Of a stretch of 64,000 bases of DNA, positions 50,537 through 58,559 are shown piece after piece. Source of the stretch: an uncultured Clostridia bacterium (GTDB lineage Bacteria; Bacillota; Clostridia; UMGS1883); the NCBI GenBank assembly GCA_934454525.1, contig CAKSFM010000003.1, positions 62,001-126,000 on the forward strand. The letters run 5' to 3'. Position numbers and translations under genes: made by a program. The notes beneath the pieces are model-generated. The model did not search any database. It was given only the letters and a program-made list of their open reading frames with translations, and was not told the DNA's origin. Numbering within the stretch: position 1 is the first letter of the stretch; the number at the start of each line of letters is the position of its first letter.

Positions 50537-51211
50537 TTAAAAATCAAGAATTGTTTTATCGCCGTAAACGCGTTTCCAGTCTTTTTCAAAGCCGTCAATC
50601 GCAGCGTCCGTCATCGGGTGCGAAATCAGCGTTTTCATTATATCAGCCGAAACGGTTACGCTGTGGCAGCCGTAAAGCGCGCATTTATGCACCTGTTCGG
50701 CATTTTTAAAGCTTGCCGCAAGAACCTTGCAGTCAAGATCGTAATTTTCAAGAAGCTCAACAATCTGCGCAACAACTTCTGTTCCGTCTCCGATAATATT
50801 ATCAAGGCGGTTAACATAGGGAGCAACAAAGCTTGCACCCGCTTTTGCGGCAATAAGTGCCTGCGCCGGGGTGAATATTGCGGTCATCGTCACGCCGATG
50901 CCGAGTTTTTTCAGCTCCATTGTTGCTTTTAAACCCTCTTCCCCAATCGGGATTTTAACAAACAGCTCTCCGCCGAGTTCTTTTTTCAGAAGCTTTGCTT
51001 CCTCAACAATTTTGTCCGCCTTTGTCTGAACGGTTTGCACATGAAGCATTTTTTCTTCACCGATAATACTGCGGATTTCCTTAACCAGCTTCCAAAACCC
51101 GGTATTCTCCTTTGAAATAATCGAAGGGTTTGTTGTCACGCCTGCCAGCGGATAAAATTCATTGCAATGCTTGATTGCTTCAATATCGGCAGTATCAAGA
51201 ATATATATCAT
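50537..51211 (-). CDS. fsa: Fructose-6-phosphate aldolase/transaldolase-like enzyme
   Basis: The 224-residue enzyme matches the short transaldolase group closest to E. coli FsaA. It has LDTADIEAIKHC, PLAGVTTNPSII, the Schiff-base lysine in LFVKIPIGEEG near residue 85, APYVNRLDNI and KVLAASFKNAEQV. These enzymes cleave a ketose phosphate to dihydroxyacetone (or hydroxyacetone) and an aldose phosphate, or transfer such a unit. In this operon it could be the carbon-carbon cleaving step after the FGGY kinase. The ATG follows AAAGGAG. Confidence 0.9.
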   Translation of the reverse strand: MIYILDTADIEAIKHCNEFYPLAGVTTNPSIISKENTGFWKLVKEIRSIIGEEKMLHVQTVQTKADKIVEEAKLLKKELGGELFVKIPIGEEGLKATMELKKLGIGVTMTAIFTPAQALIAAKAGASFVAPYVNRLDNIIGDGTEVVAQIVELLENYDLDCKVLAASFKNAEQVHKCALYGCHSVTVSADIMKTLISHPMTDAAIDGFEKDWKRVYGDKTILDF

Positions 51212-51227
51212 GGTTTTTTCTCCTTTA

Positions 51228-52616
51228 TTAATTCATGAGCGAATCTGCTGCACAGTATCGCCCGTAAACATCTGAATAATCCTCTCCGGACGGTTCAAAG
51301 CTTTTCACGGTGTCAATCATTTTTTTCGCTTCTTCAACGGAACTGAAAACTCCCGTTCCGACGCCTGCCAGAATTGCCGAGCCGAGACACGCCGTTTCCT
51401 TGTTTTTAAGAGTGACAAGTCTTTTCCCCGTCATATCGGCTTTTATCCGACACCACACATCGCTTTTTGCCGCGCCGCCCATGCTGCGGATTTCCTTTGC
51501 GTCAACACCCACAAAATCAAGATTCTGCTTCAGCATACACGCAACGGATTCCATAATGCTGCGCACAAAGTGCGCACGTGTATGTTCCATCGTCAGTCCG
51601 CTGAAGCTGCCGCGCGCTTCGGGATTATATTTCGGCATGGTTGAGCCGCACAAATACGGAAGAAACGTAAGTCCGTTTGCGCCAATCTCAACCGACGCTG
51701 CCATTTCGCTCAGTTTTTCATACGAAATACCCTCGCAAAAGTTATCGCGAAACCACTTAAGCGCCAGTCCTGCCGCCGGACTCCACATCAGAACGCAGTA
51801 TTTCCCGTCATAATTATAATGGCACGGAACAACGCTTTTCGGATTATACGGCGGAATTTCATCAACCGGCGTGAATATTGCCATTGTTGTGCCTGTCATT
51901 TCGCTGACAATTCCTTTTTTTATTACGCCTGCCCCGACCGCGCCTGCCACCTGATCCATTGCACCTGTCACAACCTTGGCTGACTTATAATCGCCGATAT
52001 ATTCTCCGCTTTCGTGAAGCTCCGGGAGCATTGCTTCTTCAACACCGATGAAATCAAGCATTTCTTTCCACCATGTGCGTTTCCGTATGTCAAAATATAT
52101 TGTGGACGACTGAAGCGTCATTTCGCTCACGAATTTTCCCGTCAATTTATAAAGGATATAGTCCTCGAGCAGAAAAATTCTTTTTGTCCGCACCCAGACA
52201 TCAGGCTCGTGATTTTTCACCCAAAGCAGCTTGCAGGCAGGCCACGTTGCGGTGATTTCGCACTGACCCGTAACTTCATACACCTTTTTATTTCCGAAAT
52301 GATCGGCGATTTGCTTTGCTTCCTCCGCCGCGCGGTTGTCGAGCCAGACGATTGCCCTGCGCACGGGATTTCCGTTTTCATCAGTCAGGATAAGCGTTTC
52401 GCACTGCGTGTCAACTGCGAGCGCGTCGGGAACAATCCCGAGAGAATCAAGCTCCTTTTGCACTATCTCCCAGTATTTTTCCGCTTCACATTCAACAAAT
52501 GCGCCATGCGTTTCAAGCTCATATTCTTCGCTGCCTGCTGAAATTTCTTCAAGCTTTTCATTAAAAAGCACTGATTTAACCGAAGTTGTTCCGATGTCTA
52601 TTCCAAGCAGATACAT
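51228..52616 (-). CDS. FGGY-family carbohydrate kinase
   Basis: The 462-residue kinase has the N-terminal phosphate-binding YLLGIDIGTTSVKSVLF, AVDTQCETLILTDENG, the catalytic Asp in VTGAMDQVAGAVGAG, and the C-terminal ATP site SMGGAAKSDVWCRIKADMTG. It is near xylulokinase in length and sequence, but the sugar-contact residues are not those I would call diagnostic for xylulose. It likely phosphorylates the ketose or polyol that this operon degrades. It lies 5 bases after the YjbQ gene with only a weak ribosome site, so it may depend on coupled translation. Confidence 0.88.
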   Translation of the reverse strand: MYLLGIDIGTTSVKSVLFNEKLEEISAGSEEYELETHGAFVECEAEKYWEIVQKELDSLGIVPDALAVDTQCETLILTDENGNPVRRAIVWLDNRAAEEAKQIADHFGNKKVYEVTGQCEITATWPACKLLWVKNHEPDVWVRTKRIFLLEDYILYKLTGKFVSEMTLQSSTIYFDIRKRTWWKEMLDFIGVEEAMLPELHESGEYIGDYKSAKVVTGAMDQVAGAVGAGVIKKGIVSEMTGTTMAIFTPVDEIPPYNPKSVVPCHYNYDGKYCVLMWSPAAGLALKWFRDNFCEGISYEKLSEMAASVEIGANGLTFLPYLCGSTMPKYNPEARGSFSGLTMEHTRAHFVRSIMESVACMLKQNLDFVGVDAKEIRSMGGAAKSDVWCRIKADMTGKRLVTLKNKETACLGSAILAGVGTGVFSSVEEAKKMIDTVKSFEPSGEDYSDVYGRYCAADSLMN

Positions 52617-52622
52617 ACGCGG

Positions 52623-53243
52623 TTATCTCTGCTGCTGAAGTGTGTAGTGAATATCGTCAGCCTTTTCCTCGTCCGTAAACTTATGCTTTGTATCGATAAC
52701 TTCGCCGTTATTCCACTTTCTGTCGCCAACGCTCTCCGTTGTACCCATAACGGTAACGTTTACCTGTCTGCGGCGGGCGATAACGTGATCCCAGTCGATG
52801 AAGTAAACATGCGCAAACTTTCCGCCGTCAAGAACGCCGTCCTTAATTGTCATGGTTTCGCTTCTTCCGAAGAAGCAGCTGCGGAGATGTCCGTCAGTGT
52901 TCATGCTGGAATAATCACCGGGTTCGTCAACAAATCTGCCGTACTTTGCATGAATCGGACCGGGATGACGGTACTGATGCTCCTCGGCAAAGTCGGGAAT
53001 CATTTTGCGCATAATATCAAGCAAATCGTGCTGTAAAAATTCAAGGTCGAAGGAATCGATATCGTGTGAGCATTCCTGAACCATAACAGAGCAGGTTGTG
53101 TGATGCGAAACTATGCTCACTGTTCCGTTTTTAACGCCGGAGGCTTCAACGATTTCGTTAATTTCCTTTGAAATGTCGTGGAAGGTCGGAATCCAACCTC
53201 TTGACTGCAGCTCAATTTCCTTTTGAAATACTTTGTAATCCAT
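52623..53243 (-). CDS. Long YjbQ/UPF0047-family protein
   Basis: The 206-residue protein is a YjbQ-type (secondary thiamine-phosphate synthase) protein with an insertion or extension; most relatives have about 140 residues. The family's HHTTCSVMVQE and the metal-site pattern NTDGHLRSCFFG are present, as is FAHVYFIDWDH near the expected product end. Between them sits an extra segment (DIMRKMIPDFAEEHQYRHPG). Its real role in the family is unsettled. Its place inside a sugar-phosphate operon suggests a small-molecule enzyme, not a thiamine gene. Confidence 0.8.
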   Translation of the reverse strand: MDYKVFQKEIELQSRGWIPTFHDISKEINEIVEASGVKNGTVSIVSHHTTCSVMVQECSHDIDSFDLEFLQHDLLDIMRKMIPDFAEEHQYRHPGPIHAKYGRFVDEPGDYSSMNTDGHLRSCFFGRSETMTIKDGVLDGGKFAHVYFIDWDHVIARRRQVNVTVMGTTESVGDRKWNNGEVIDTKHKFTDEEKADDIHYTLQQQR

Positions 53244-53272
53244 TATAAAAACTCCTTTATGTATTAATTAAA

Positions 53273-54619
53273 TTATTTTTGAATATTATTCAGGCTTGCC
53301 AGTATGTCTGTGCCCTCCCGAACTATTTTTTCCGCAACACCGGATTTAAACGGCGAGCTTCTCGCTTCATAGCCGCCCTCGTCGTAGGCTTCTTTTGTCG
53401 GGAAGTATTCCTCATACCCGTTTGATATTCCGCACGGAACGACCATGTCGTAACCGTCCGCCTTTTTCAGCTCCCTGCCGATATAGTTAAATCCCTCACC
53501 GGGAATTGTGATAAGTCCGACGCTGCCCAACTTAACGCCTGTCATTATCATTTCAAATTCATCGGGAGCATTTTCAAGCTTAACCATGCGAAGCGCCTCC
53601 GCAACAACGGTTGTAAGCTCCATTGCTTCAAACGGAATTTCACTGTCCTTTCCCGATTCGTGAAGCTCCTTATACTTATGCGCAAGCGGCAGCTCCTCCG
53701 GTTTTGCCTTGTTTGCCGGAACGCTTATTTTCTTTTCAATCAATTTAATTGAATCAACATCGGTATAATTAACCTTGTCGTATGCCTGAAGCACAGCGCC
53801 CGTAACAACATTTGCAATATGGCGCGAGTGCCCGTATCCGCGCAGCACATCGTCAAAATCGTTTTCAAGGTCATTCAGATCGCCGTTTGCAGCATTTACG
53901 TTTACGTGATTTATATCTCCCTGCGCCCCGTTAATAAAGCTGCATTTTGTATTCGGCAAACATTTTTCAATCATTCTGCGCGTAAGTCCCGGCCAGTCGG
54001 CGGATATTTTGCAGCCGCCCACAACATCGGGATGATTTGCAAAATTTACAATAAGCACACTGTCGCTTTCACGGTCAAACCTTATAAGACTTACGTTTTC
54101 ATCCGCATTTCCTATCGGCTTTACTATATCCGGATTTCCGATACCGGGATTTGTGCGCACAGAGCCGTCCTTCATGATAAATCTGCGGACAAACGCCACG
54201 TTCGGCGCTTTGGCAACATTCCATCCCATTTTTGCGGGTTTAAGGTCATCAAGCGCCATCCGCGCCGCGTCAGCTGCCTTTTTTCCCAGCAGCTCGCGGT
54301 ATTGCGCCACCGGTTTATCATTTCCGCAAACTTCGGGACCGGTATGCGTATGCGTTGATGAAACGATAAGGTTTTCTTCGCATATCCCGGTTGCTTCGGA
54401 AATTGCTTTTCGCATGTCAAGCCATATGCTCATCGGGATTCCGAGATTGTCAACAGAAAGAGAAATTACAGTATCTTTGCCCGAATTTAAAGCAACAGCG
54501 TTTATTTCAAGGGTATCAAGTATACCGTCCGCAAACCTATCCACAAAATATCCCGAAATAGGTATACCGAGACACGGCGTAACGTCAACTCTTGCGAATC
54601 CGACATTAAGATTGTTCAT
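53273..54619 (-). CDS. Neutral ceramidase-like hydrolase (Ceramidase_alk N-terminal type), copy 1
   Basis: The 448-residue cytosolic protein matches the catalytic N-terminal part of neutral ceramidases: ARVDVTPCLGIPISGY, the zinc-site IVSSTHTHTGPEVCG, NFANHPDVVGG and the active-site-like FINGAQGDINHV (compare GDVSPN in true ceramidases). It lacks a signal peptide and the C-terminal Ig-like domain, so ceramide is a doubtful substrate. Relatives in gut Firmicutes occur in sugar operons and are unexplained. It overlaps the SIS gene by 14 bases. A second copy is encoded at 61193. Confidence 0.8.
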   Translation of the reverse strand: MNNLNVGFARVDVTPCLGIPISGYFVDRFADGILDTLEINAVALNSGKDTVISLSVDNLGIPMSIWLDMRKAISEATGICEENLIVSSTHTHTGPEVCGNDKPVAQYRELLGKKAADAARMALDDLKPAKMGWNVAKAPNVAFVRRFIMKDGSVRTNPGIGNPDIVKPIGNADENVSLIRFDRESDSVLIVNFANHPDVVGGCKISADWPGLTRRMIEKCLPNTKCSFINGAQGDINHVNVNAANGDLNDLENDFDDVLRGYGHSRHIANVVTGAVLQAYDKVNYTDVDSIKLIEKKISVPANKAKPEELPLAHKYKELHESGKDSEIPFEAMELTTVVAEALRMVKLENAPDEFEMIMTGVKLGSVGLITIPGEGFNYIGRELKKADGYDMVVPCGISNGYEEYFPTKEAYDEGGYEARSSPFKSGVAEKIVREGTDILASLNNIQK

Positions 54620-55229
54620 ATTCTGTCACCCCTGTTTTTTTATTTAATCTTTCTCCGACCGCGCCGCCGGGGTGAATCACAGCAAACTGCTCGCTCTTGT
54701 ACCCCGTTTCTTCAATAAGCGCGGTCTGAAGCAGATGAAAAATCACTCCGAGCGAGGTTGTGGAGGTTGTTCCCTGCGCATTATATCTGTCCGTTTCGCG
54801 GTTCACATGCTGCTTTAGGACAACATCCGCGCCGCCGGCAAGCTCCGAATCTGTATTTTCAGTGATTGTTATTATTTTAACGCCTTTCTTTTTGCATATA
54901 TCCATAATAGGAAGAAGCTCCTTGGTTTTGCCGCCGCGCGATGCTAAAACGCAAACATCGCCCTCCTGCAAAAAACCCGTTGCACCGTGCACCGCCTCGG
55001 CAGGCGAAATAAACCGCGCCGGGCGCTCAATGCAGCACATAAGATGCGCAAAATGGCGGCACATTATTCCTGAATGACCGCAGCCGGATGCTCCTATCCG
55101 CGGTGCATTTTTCAAAAGATCAACTGCTTTTCCGTATGCGTCCGCGTCAAAAAAGCTTTCCATTTCACGGATACATTCCGATTCGATTGTAAATACATCC
55201 CTCATACGGGATAATGTTTCATTATTCAT
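54606..55229 (-). CDS. SIS-domain sugar-phosphate isomerase, KdsD/GutQ-like without CBS domains
   Basis: The 207-residue protein is a lone SIS domain with ASGCGHSGIMCRHFAH, PAEAVHGATGFLQEGD, LASRGGKTKELLPI and ITENTDSELA. It resembles the isomerase half of arabinose-5-phosphate isomerase (KdsD/GutQ) but lacks the CBS pair. It may interconvert an aldose and a ketose phosphate, or be a phosphosugar-binding enzyme. It is second in the operon, 8 bases after the TIM-like gene. Confidence 0.85.
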   Translation of the reverse strand: MNNETLSRMRDVFTIESECIREMESFFDADAYGKAVDLLKNAPRIGASGCGHSGIMCRHFAHLMCCIERPARFISPAEAVHGATGFLQEGDVCVLASRGGKTKELLPIMDICKKKGVKIITITENTDSELAGGADVVLKQHVNRETDRYNAQGTTSTTSLGVIFHLLQTALIEETGYKSEQFAVIHPGGAVGERLNKKTGVTEYEQS

Positions 55230-55237
55230 ACAGCACC

Positions 55238-55936
55238 TCAGTGAAGCTCATCCCATGCCTTGCGCAGATTATATATCATTTCTTCAACCATTTCATAAGG
55301 GCGGTCTGATTTCATGATTCCGCTTGTTGTGCCTGTTGCCTGCGCTCCGAGCTTTATTGTATTATAAACGTCCTGCCCGTTTGATATTCCTGCACCCTGA
55401 AGCACCATAATGTCGGGGTTAATTGCTTCAACCGTTTTAATGGTTTCCGTAACATAGCTGCTGTCACTCGTTGTTCCCGTGCCGATAAGCTCTGTCGGTT
55501 CCGCAACGATAATGTTCGGCGCCATTTTCGCAATGTTTTTAACATCCTCAACGGTGTCGGCACAAACGATTGTTCCGAGTCCAACCTCATCCGCGCGTTT
55601 AATGGTCTGTTCAAGTACATCCGGCGAAAGGGGTTTTTCAGCATGGTTCAGCATAACGCCGACAGCGCCTGCCGCCTTAACCGCCTCGGGAAGAACACTG
55701 CCGAGACCCCTCCCGGGATAAAGCGGATCCATATGCTGCGCAAAAACAAAAATTCTTTCGGTGTTGTTCGCAAGCAGCGAAATATCGGTATACTGCGGTG
55801 TTACGATAATATCTGCGTCATATTTCATTGCCGTTTTGTCAATCACCTTGGCAAGCTTGAGCATTTCCTCTCCGTACATGAAAGCTTTCGGCCCGATTTC
55901 AAAAAACGGCGGTTTGATTTTTAATCCTTTATACAT
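55238..55936 (-). CDS. Triose-phosphate isomerase-like protein, short archaeal type
   Basis: The 232-residue protein is a small TIM-fold isomerase with the short archaeal-type architecture: VFAQHMDPLYPGRGLGSVLP (catalytic His region), GVMLNHAEKPL, VCADTVEDVKNIAKM, VAEPTELIGTG with the catalytic Glu, and LQGAGISNGQDVYN. The housekeeping TpiA of Clostridia is about 250 residues and of the bacterial type, so this copy is probably specialised, as are the TIM-like tetrose- and pentose-phosphate isomerases of erythritol-type pathways. It is the first gene of the operon, with an ATG six bases after AAAGGAG. Confidence 0.85.
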   Translation of the reverse strand: MYKGLKIKPPFFEIGPKAFMYGEEMLKLAKVIDKTAMKYDADIIVTPQYTDISLLANNTERIFVFAQHMDPLYPGRGLGSVLPEAVKAAGAVGVMLNHAEKPLSPDVLEQTIKRADEVGLGTIVCADTVEDVKNIAKMAPNIIVAEPTELIGTGTTSDSSYVTETIKTVEAINPDIMVLQGAGISNGQDVYNTIKLGAQATGTTSGIMKSDRPYEMVEEMIYNLRKAWDELH

Positions 55937-55950
55937 TTCAGCGCTCCTTT

Positions 55951-55984
55951 TATGTTTCGTTTTGTTTCCTTATATGTTTCGTTT
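55951..55984. promoter_or_regulatory. Two direct-repeat operator candidates (TATGTTTCGTTT), 22 bases apart
   Basis: TATGTTTCGTTT occurs at 55951-55962 and again at 55973-55984. The spacing of 22 bases is about two turns of DNA, so both face the same side. TTTCGTTT is the typical core of DeoR-family operators. They lie just downstream of the leftward transcription start, where a bound repressor would block the tpi-to-nagB-like operon. Confidence 0.7.
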
Positions 55985-55996
55985 AACTTCCTTTTC

Positions 55997-56025
55997 AATA
56001 TATCACAACTTATTCACTTTGTCAA
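55997..56025 (-). promoter_or_regulatory. Consensus promoter of the eight-gene operon
   Basis: Reading leftward: TTGACA (56025-56020), 17-base spacer, TATATT (56002-55997). The start of transcription is near 55990, immediately before the operator repeats. Confidence 0.8.
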
Positions 56026-56041
56026 TATAAATATATCGCAG

Positions 56042-56070
56042 TTGACATTTTTATATGTTAATGGTATGAT
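56042..56070 (+). promoter_or_regulatory. Consensus promoter of the DeoR regulator gene
   Basis: TTGACA (56042-56047), 17-base spacer, TATGAT (56065-56070), reading rightward. Its -35 is 16 bases from the -35 of the opposing promoter, so the two compete back to back. Confidence 0.8.
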
Positions 56071-56096
56071 ACTTACAGATAAAGGAGGGTTTTTGT

Positions 56097-56864
56097 ATGC
56101 AGCTGACACTACAGGAGCGCCGCAACAAAATTGTTGAACTGATAAATGAAAAAGGCCGCGTGAGCGTAAATGAGCTCAGCGAACTGTTTAATATATCCGT
56201 GGTTGCAATCCGAGCCGACCTGTCAGAACTTGAAAAGCAAGGTCTTTTGGCGCGTGTTCACGGAGGAGCAATCACAAGCTACAAATCGTATTACGATATG
56301 AGTCTTATGCAGCGGCTGAACACAAACACAAACGAAAAAAGCGCCATTGCAAAAAAAATCAGCGAATCGGTCAAGGATTCCGATACGCTGATTATGAATG
56401 CCGGCACCACTCCGATTTACGTTATGCGTGCAATCGGAGACAAAAAGGTAACGATTGTTACAAATTCGATTGCCCTTGCCTTAGAGGGAGCACAGAACCC
56501 GAGCTTGAAAATAATTCTGCTCGGGGGCGATGTTGACAGCAATTTTCAGTTTACATACGGTGTTACCGCATTAAAAGAGCTTGAACAGTATACCGCCGAT
56601 ATGTTCATTATGTCGGTTGACGGCATTGACCCGAACAAGGGTATTTCCACGTTCTATTACCAGGAGGCTGAAATCTGCAAAGCTATGATGCAGCGAAGCA
56701 ACCGCACAACTGTTGTTGCCGACCACAGCAAAATAGGCAGAACAGCATTTGTTAAAATCTCGGATCTTAGCCATATAGATACAATTGTAACGGATTACTG
56801 CGCCGACAAAAGCGTTTTCCGAAAGCTCGGGAAAAAAGGCATTGAGATGATTGAATCGGTATAA
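56097..56864 (+). CDS. DeoR/GlpR-family transcriptional regulator
   Basis: The 255-residue protein has the N-terminal helix-turn-helix (RRNKIVELINEKGRVSVNEL, ISVVAIRADLSELE with LLARVHGGA) and the DeoR sugar-phosphate sensor domain (LIMNAGTTPIYVMRAIGD, VTNSIALALEG, ILLGGDVDSNFQFTYG, VADHSKIGRTAFVKI). Such repressors release DNA when they bind a phosphorylated sugar. Here the inducer is probably an intermediate of the divergent operon. The ATG follows AAAGGAGGG. Confidence 0.95.
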   Translation: MQLTLQERRNKIVELINEKGRVSVNELSELFNISVVAIRADLSELEKQGLLARVHGGAITSYKSYYDMSLMQRLNTNTNEKSAIAKKISESVKDSDTLIMNAGTTPIYVMRAIGDKKVTIVTNSIALALEGAQNPSLKIILLGGDVDSNFQFTYGVTALKELEQYTADMFIMSVDGIDPNKGISTFYYQEAEICKAMMQRSNRTTVVADHSKIGRTAFVKISDLSHIDTIVTDYCADKSVFRKLGKKGIEMIESV

Positions 56865-56866
56865 TC

Positions 56867-57475
56867 TTATATTTCTTCTTCAGAAAAAACAAGCTCGCCG
56901 AAATATTCGGGACGGTGAAAATCGGGCTCTTCACATTCCACGCTGTTCCATGAAATATAGTGCTCATGTTTGGTTAAATCGCCGCATTTATAGAAGTTTG
57001 CGCGCTTATGACCCGTCGGCTTAAAATCGGGAAAAAGCAAGCGCAGCAAGGAAAACGGCAGCTCATAGTATAAATCCCACGATCCGCTTGATTTTTCACA
57101 TTCTGCGTTAAGCGCACGCGCACCGCCGGGCAGAAGCATCCTTACAAGATTATTGCGCCCCGTTCCTATTCCGAAATAAAGGCATAGGTTGGGATTCATT
57201 TCAATGTTTATGTACCGCGGATCACTGTCCGACGGGCTGAAGAAAAACTCAAGGCAGCTGTCAAGGCACGGTGCATCCAGTTCGCCGAAGCCCTCGGCGC
57301 GTATGTCCTTTTCGTCTGCATGAAGATGAACGTACAGCCTGTCCTCCCCATATGCTAACTGTGCATAAGCCGTTATATCAATATAATCCGTCCATGCAAG
57401 CCGGTCGATAGGCGCTTTTTCAAGCTTATCCCAATCCGGCTTGCCTTTTGTTTTTAAAACTCTGTATGACCGCAT
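56867..57475 (-). CDS. CBM9/DOMON-like beta-sandwich protein
   Basis: The 202-residue protein resembles family-9 carbohydrate-binding-like modules: AWTDYIDITAYAQLAYGEDR, LDSCLEFFFSPSDSDPRYINIEMN, and the late RANFYKCGDLTKHEHYISWN. It has no signal peptide, so it would be cytosolic, which is common for small CBM9-like proteins of unknown function in sugar operons. The ATG follows CGGAGG. It lies downstream of the Lpl-type importer genes on the same strand and converges with the DeoR gene with a 2-base gap. Confidence 0.75.
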   Translation of the reverse strand: MRSYRVLKTKGKPDWDKLEKAPIDRLAWTDYIDITAYAQLAYGEDRLYVHLHADEKDIRAEGFGELDAPCLDSCLEFFFSPSDSDPRYINIEMNPNLCLYFGIGTGRNNLVRMLLPGGARALNAECEKSSGSWDLYYELPFSLLRLLFPDFKPTGHKRANFYKCGDLTKHEHYISWNSVECEEPDFHRPEYFGELVFSEEEI

Positions 57476-57570
57476 AATAAATCCTCCGCTTTTTTATTTA
57501 GATTGTATATGCTTTTTCAGCGTTTGTCAATAAAAACCTTTCTCGCTGTTATTCTGTTTTTTTCAGGATT

Positions 57571-57621
57571 ATACAAAAGCCATATAAACCCTGCTGTGCA
57601 TCGGTTTACATGGCTTTGTAT
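57571..57621. repeat. Inverted repeat downstream of the Lpl-type importer genes
   Basis: The segments 57571-57590 and 57603-57621 pair with one bulge and one mismatch around a 12-base loop. It sits between the importer and the CBM9-like gene. There is no long U-run; it could be a weak terminator that reduces expression of the CBM9-like gene. Confidence 0.45.
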
Positions 57622-57667
57622 CTTTAGCAGCTTTATAAAGGCTCTTTATGCCTGCTTTAAAACAGGC

Positions 57668-58546
57668 TTATCCCTTCACAGCGCCTATCATAACGCCTTC
57701 CGTGAAAAATCTTTGAATAAAAGGATATATAACCAGAATCGGCACAGTTGCCACAACAATAACAGCATACTGTATCGTTTCGCCTATTGAAGTTGCGTCC
57801 TTCATTCCCACGCCTTGCATCATGGTCGCGGTATCGTTCTGAATCAGAATCTCGCGCAGTATCAATTGAAGCGGAAATTTGCTTCTTTCGTGCAAAAAAA
57901 TCATTGCCGAAAACCACGCATTCCACTGTGCAACCGCATAATACAGGACAATAACCATCATAACCGGAACAGAAAGCGGAAGCACGATTTTCAAAAGAAC
58001 CTGCATTGGGTTTGCACCGTCCAGCTTTGCCGATTCTATCAGCGGTTCCGGTATCTGAGAAAATGAGGTTCGCATAATAACCATATTATATACATTAATC
58101 AGGTACGGGATAATAAGCGACCACAGACTGTTTTCCAGTCCGACATTTTTTACCGTCAGATAAAACGGAATCAATCCGCCGCTGAAAAACATTGTAAACA
58201 GAACAAATCCCATAAAGACGTTACGCATCGCCACTTCTTTTCGCGACAGTACAAATGCGCATAAAATTGTCATCGCCATGCTCAGCACAACACTTGTGAA
58301 TACAACTGCAATTGTGTTTATGTATCCCCGTCCGATCATCGGATTTGTAAATACTGCCTTGTATGCATTCAGATTGGCGTTAAGCGGTTTTATCAAAAGC
58401 CCCATATGCCCCATCAGCTTACCTGAATCGGAAAGCGAGGCAAACACAACATACAGCATCGGATATAACATTGTAAGATTCAGAAGCAGCAAAAATATAA
58501 TATTGAATACCCTGAATGTTTTATATGCAATTCCGTCATTTTTCAT
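57668..58546 (-). CDS. lplC: Carbohydrate ABC importer permease, LplC type
   Basis: The 292-residue membrane protein belongs to the LplC/YtcP group, with six helices and the coupling loop IESAKLDGANPMQVLLKIVLP. It ends in the conserved EGVMIGAVKG. The start at 58546 lies behind GGAGGTGG. It pairs with the LplB-type permease encoded 13 bases upstream. No ATPase gene is nearby. Confidence 0.92.
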   Translation of the reverse strand: MKNDGIAYKTFRVFNIIFLLLLNLTMLYPMLYVVFASLSDSGKLMGHMGLLIKPLNANLNAYKAVFTNPMIGRGYINTIAVVFTSVVLSMAMTILCAFVLSRKEVAMRNVFMGFVLFTMFFSGGLIPFYLTVKNVGLENSLWSLIIPYLINVYNMVIMRTSFSQIPEPLIESAKLDGANPMQVLLKIVLPLSVPVMMVIVLYYAVAQWNAWFSAMIFLHERSKFPLQLILREILIQNDTATMMQGVGMKDATSIGETIQYAVIVVATVPILVIYPFIQRFFTEGVMIGAVKG

Positions 58547-58559
58547 TTGCCGCCACCTC

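Noticed and set aside
53273..54619. Ceramide or sphingolipid degradation
   Set aside because: There is no signal peptide, no lipid-binding domain, and no sphingolipid genes nearby.
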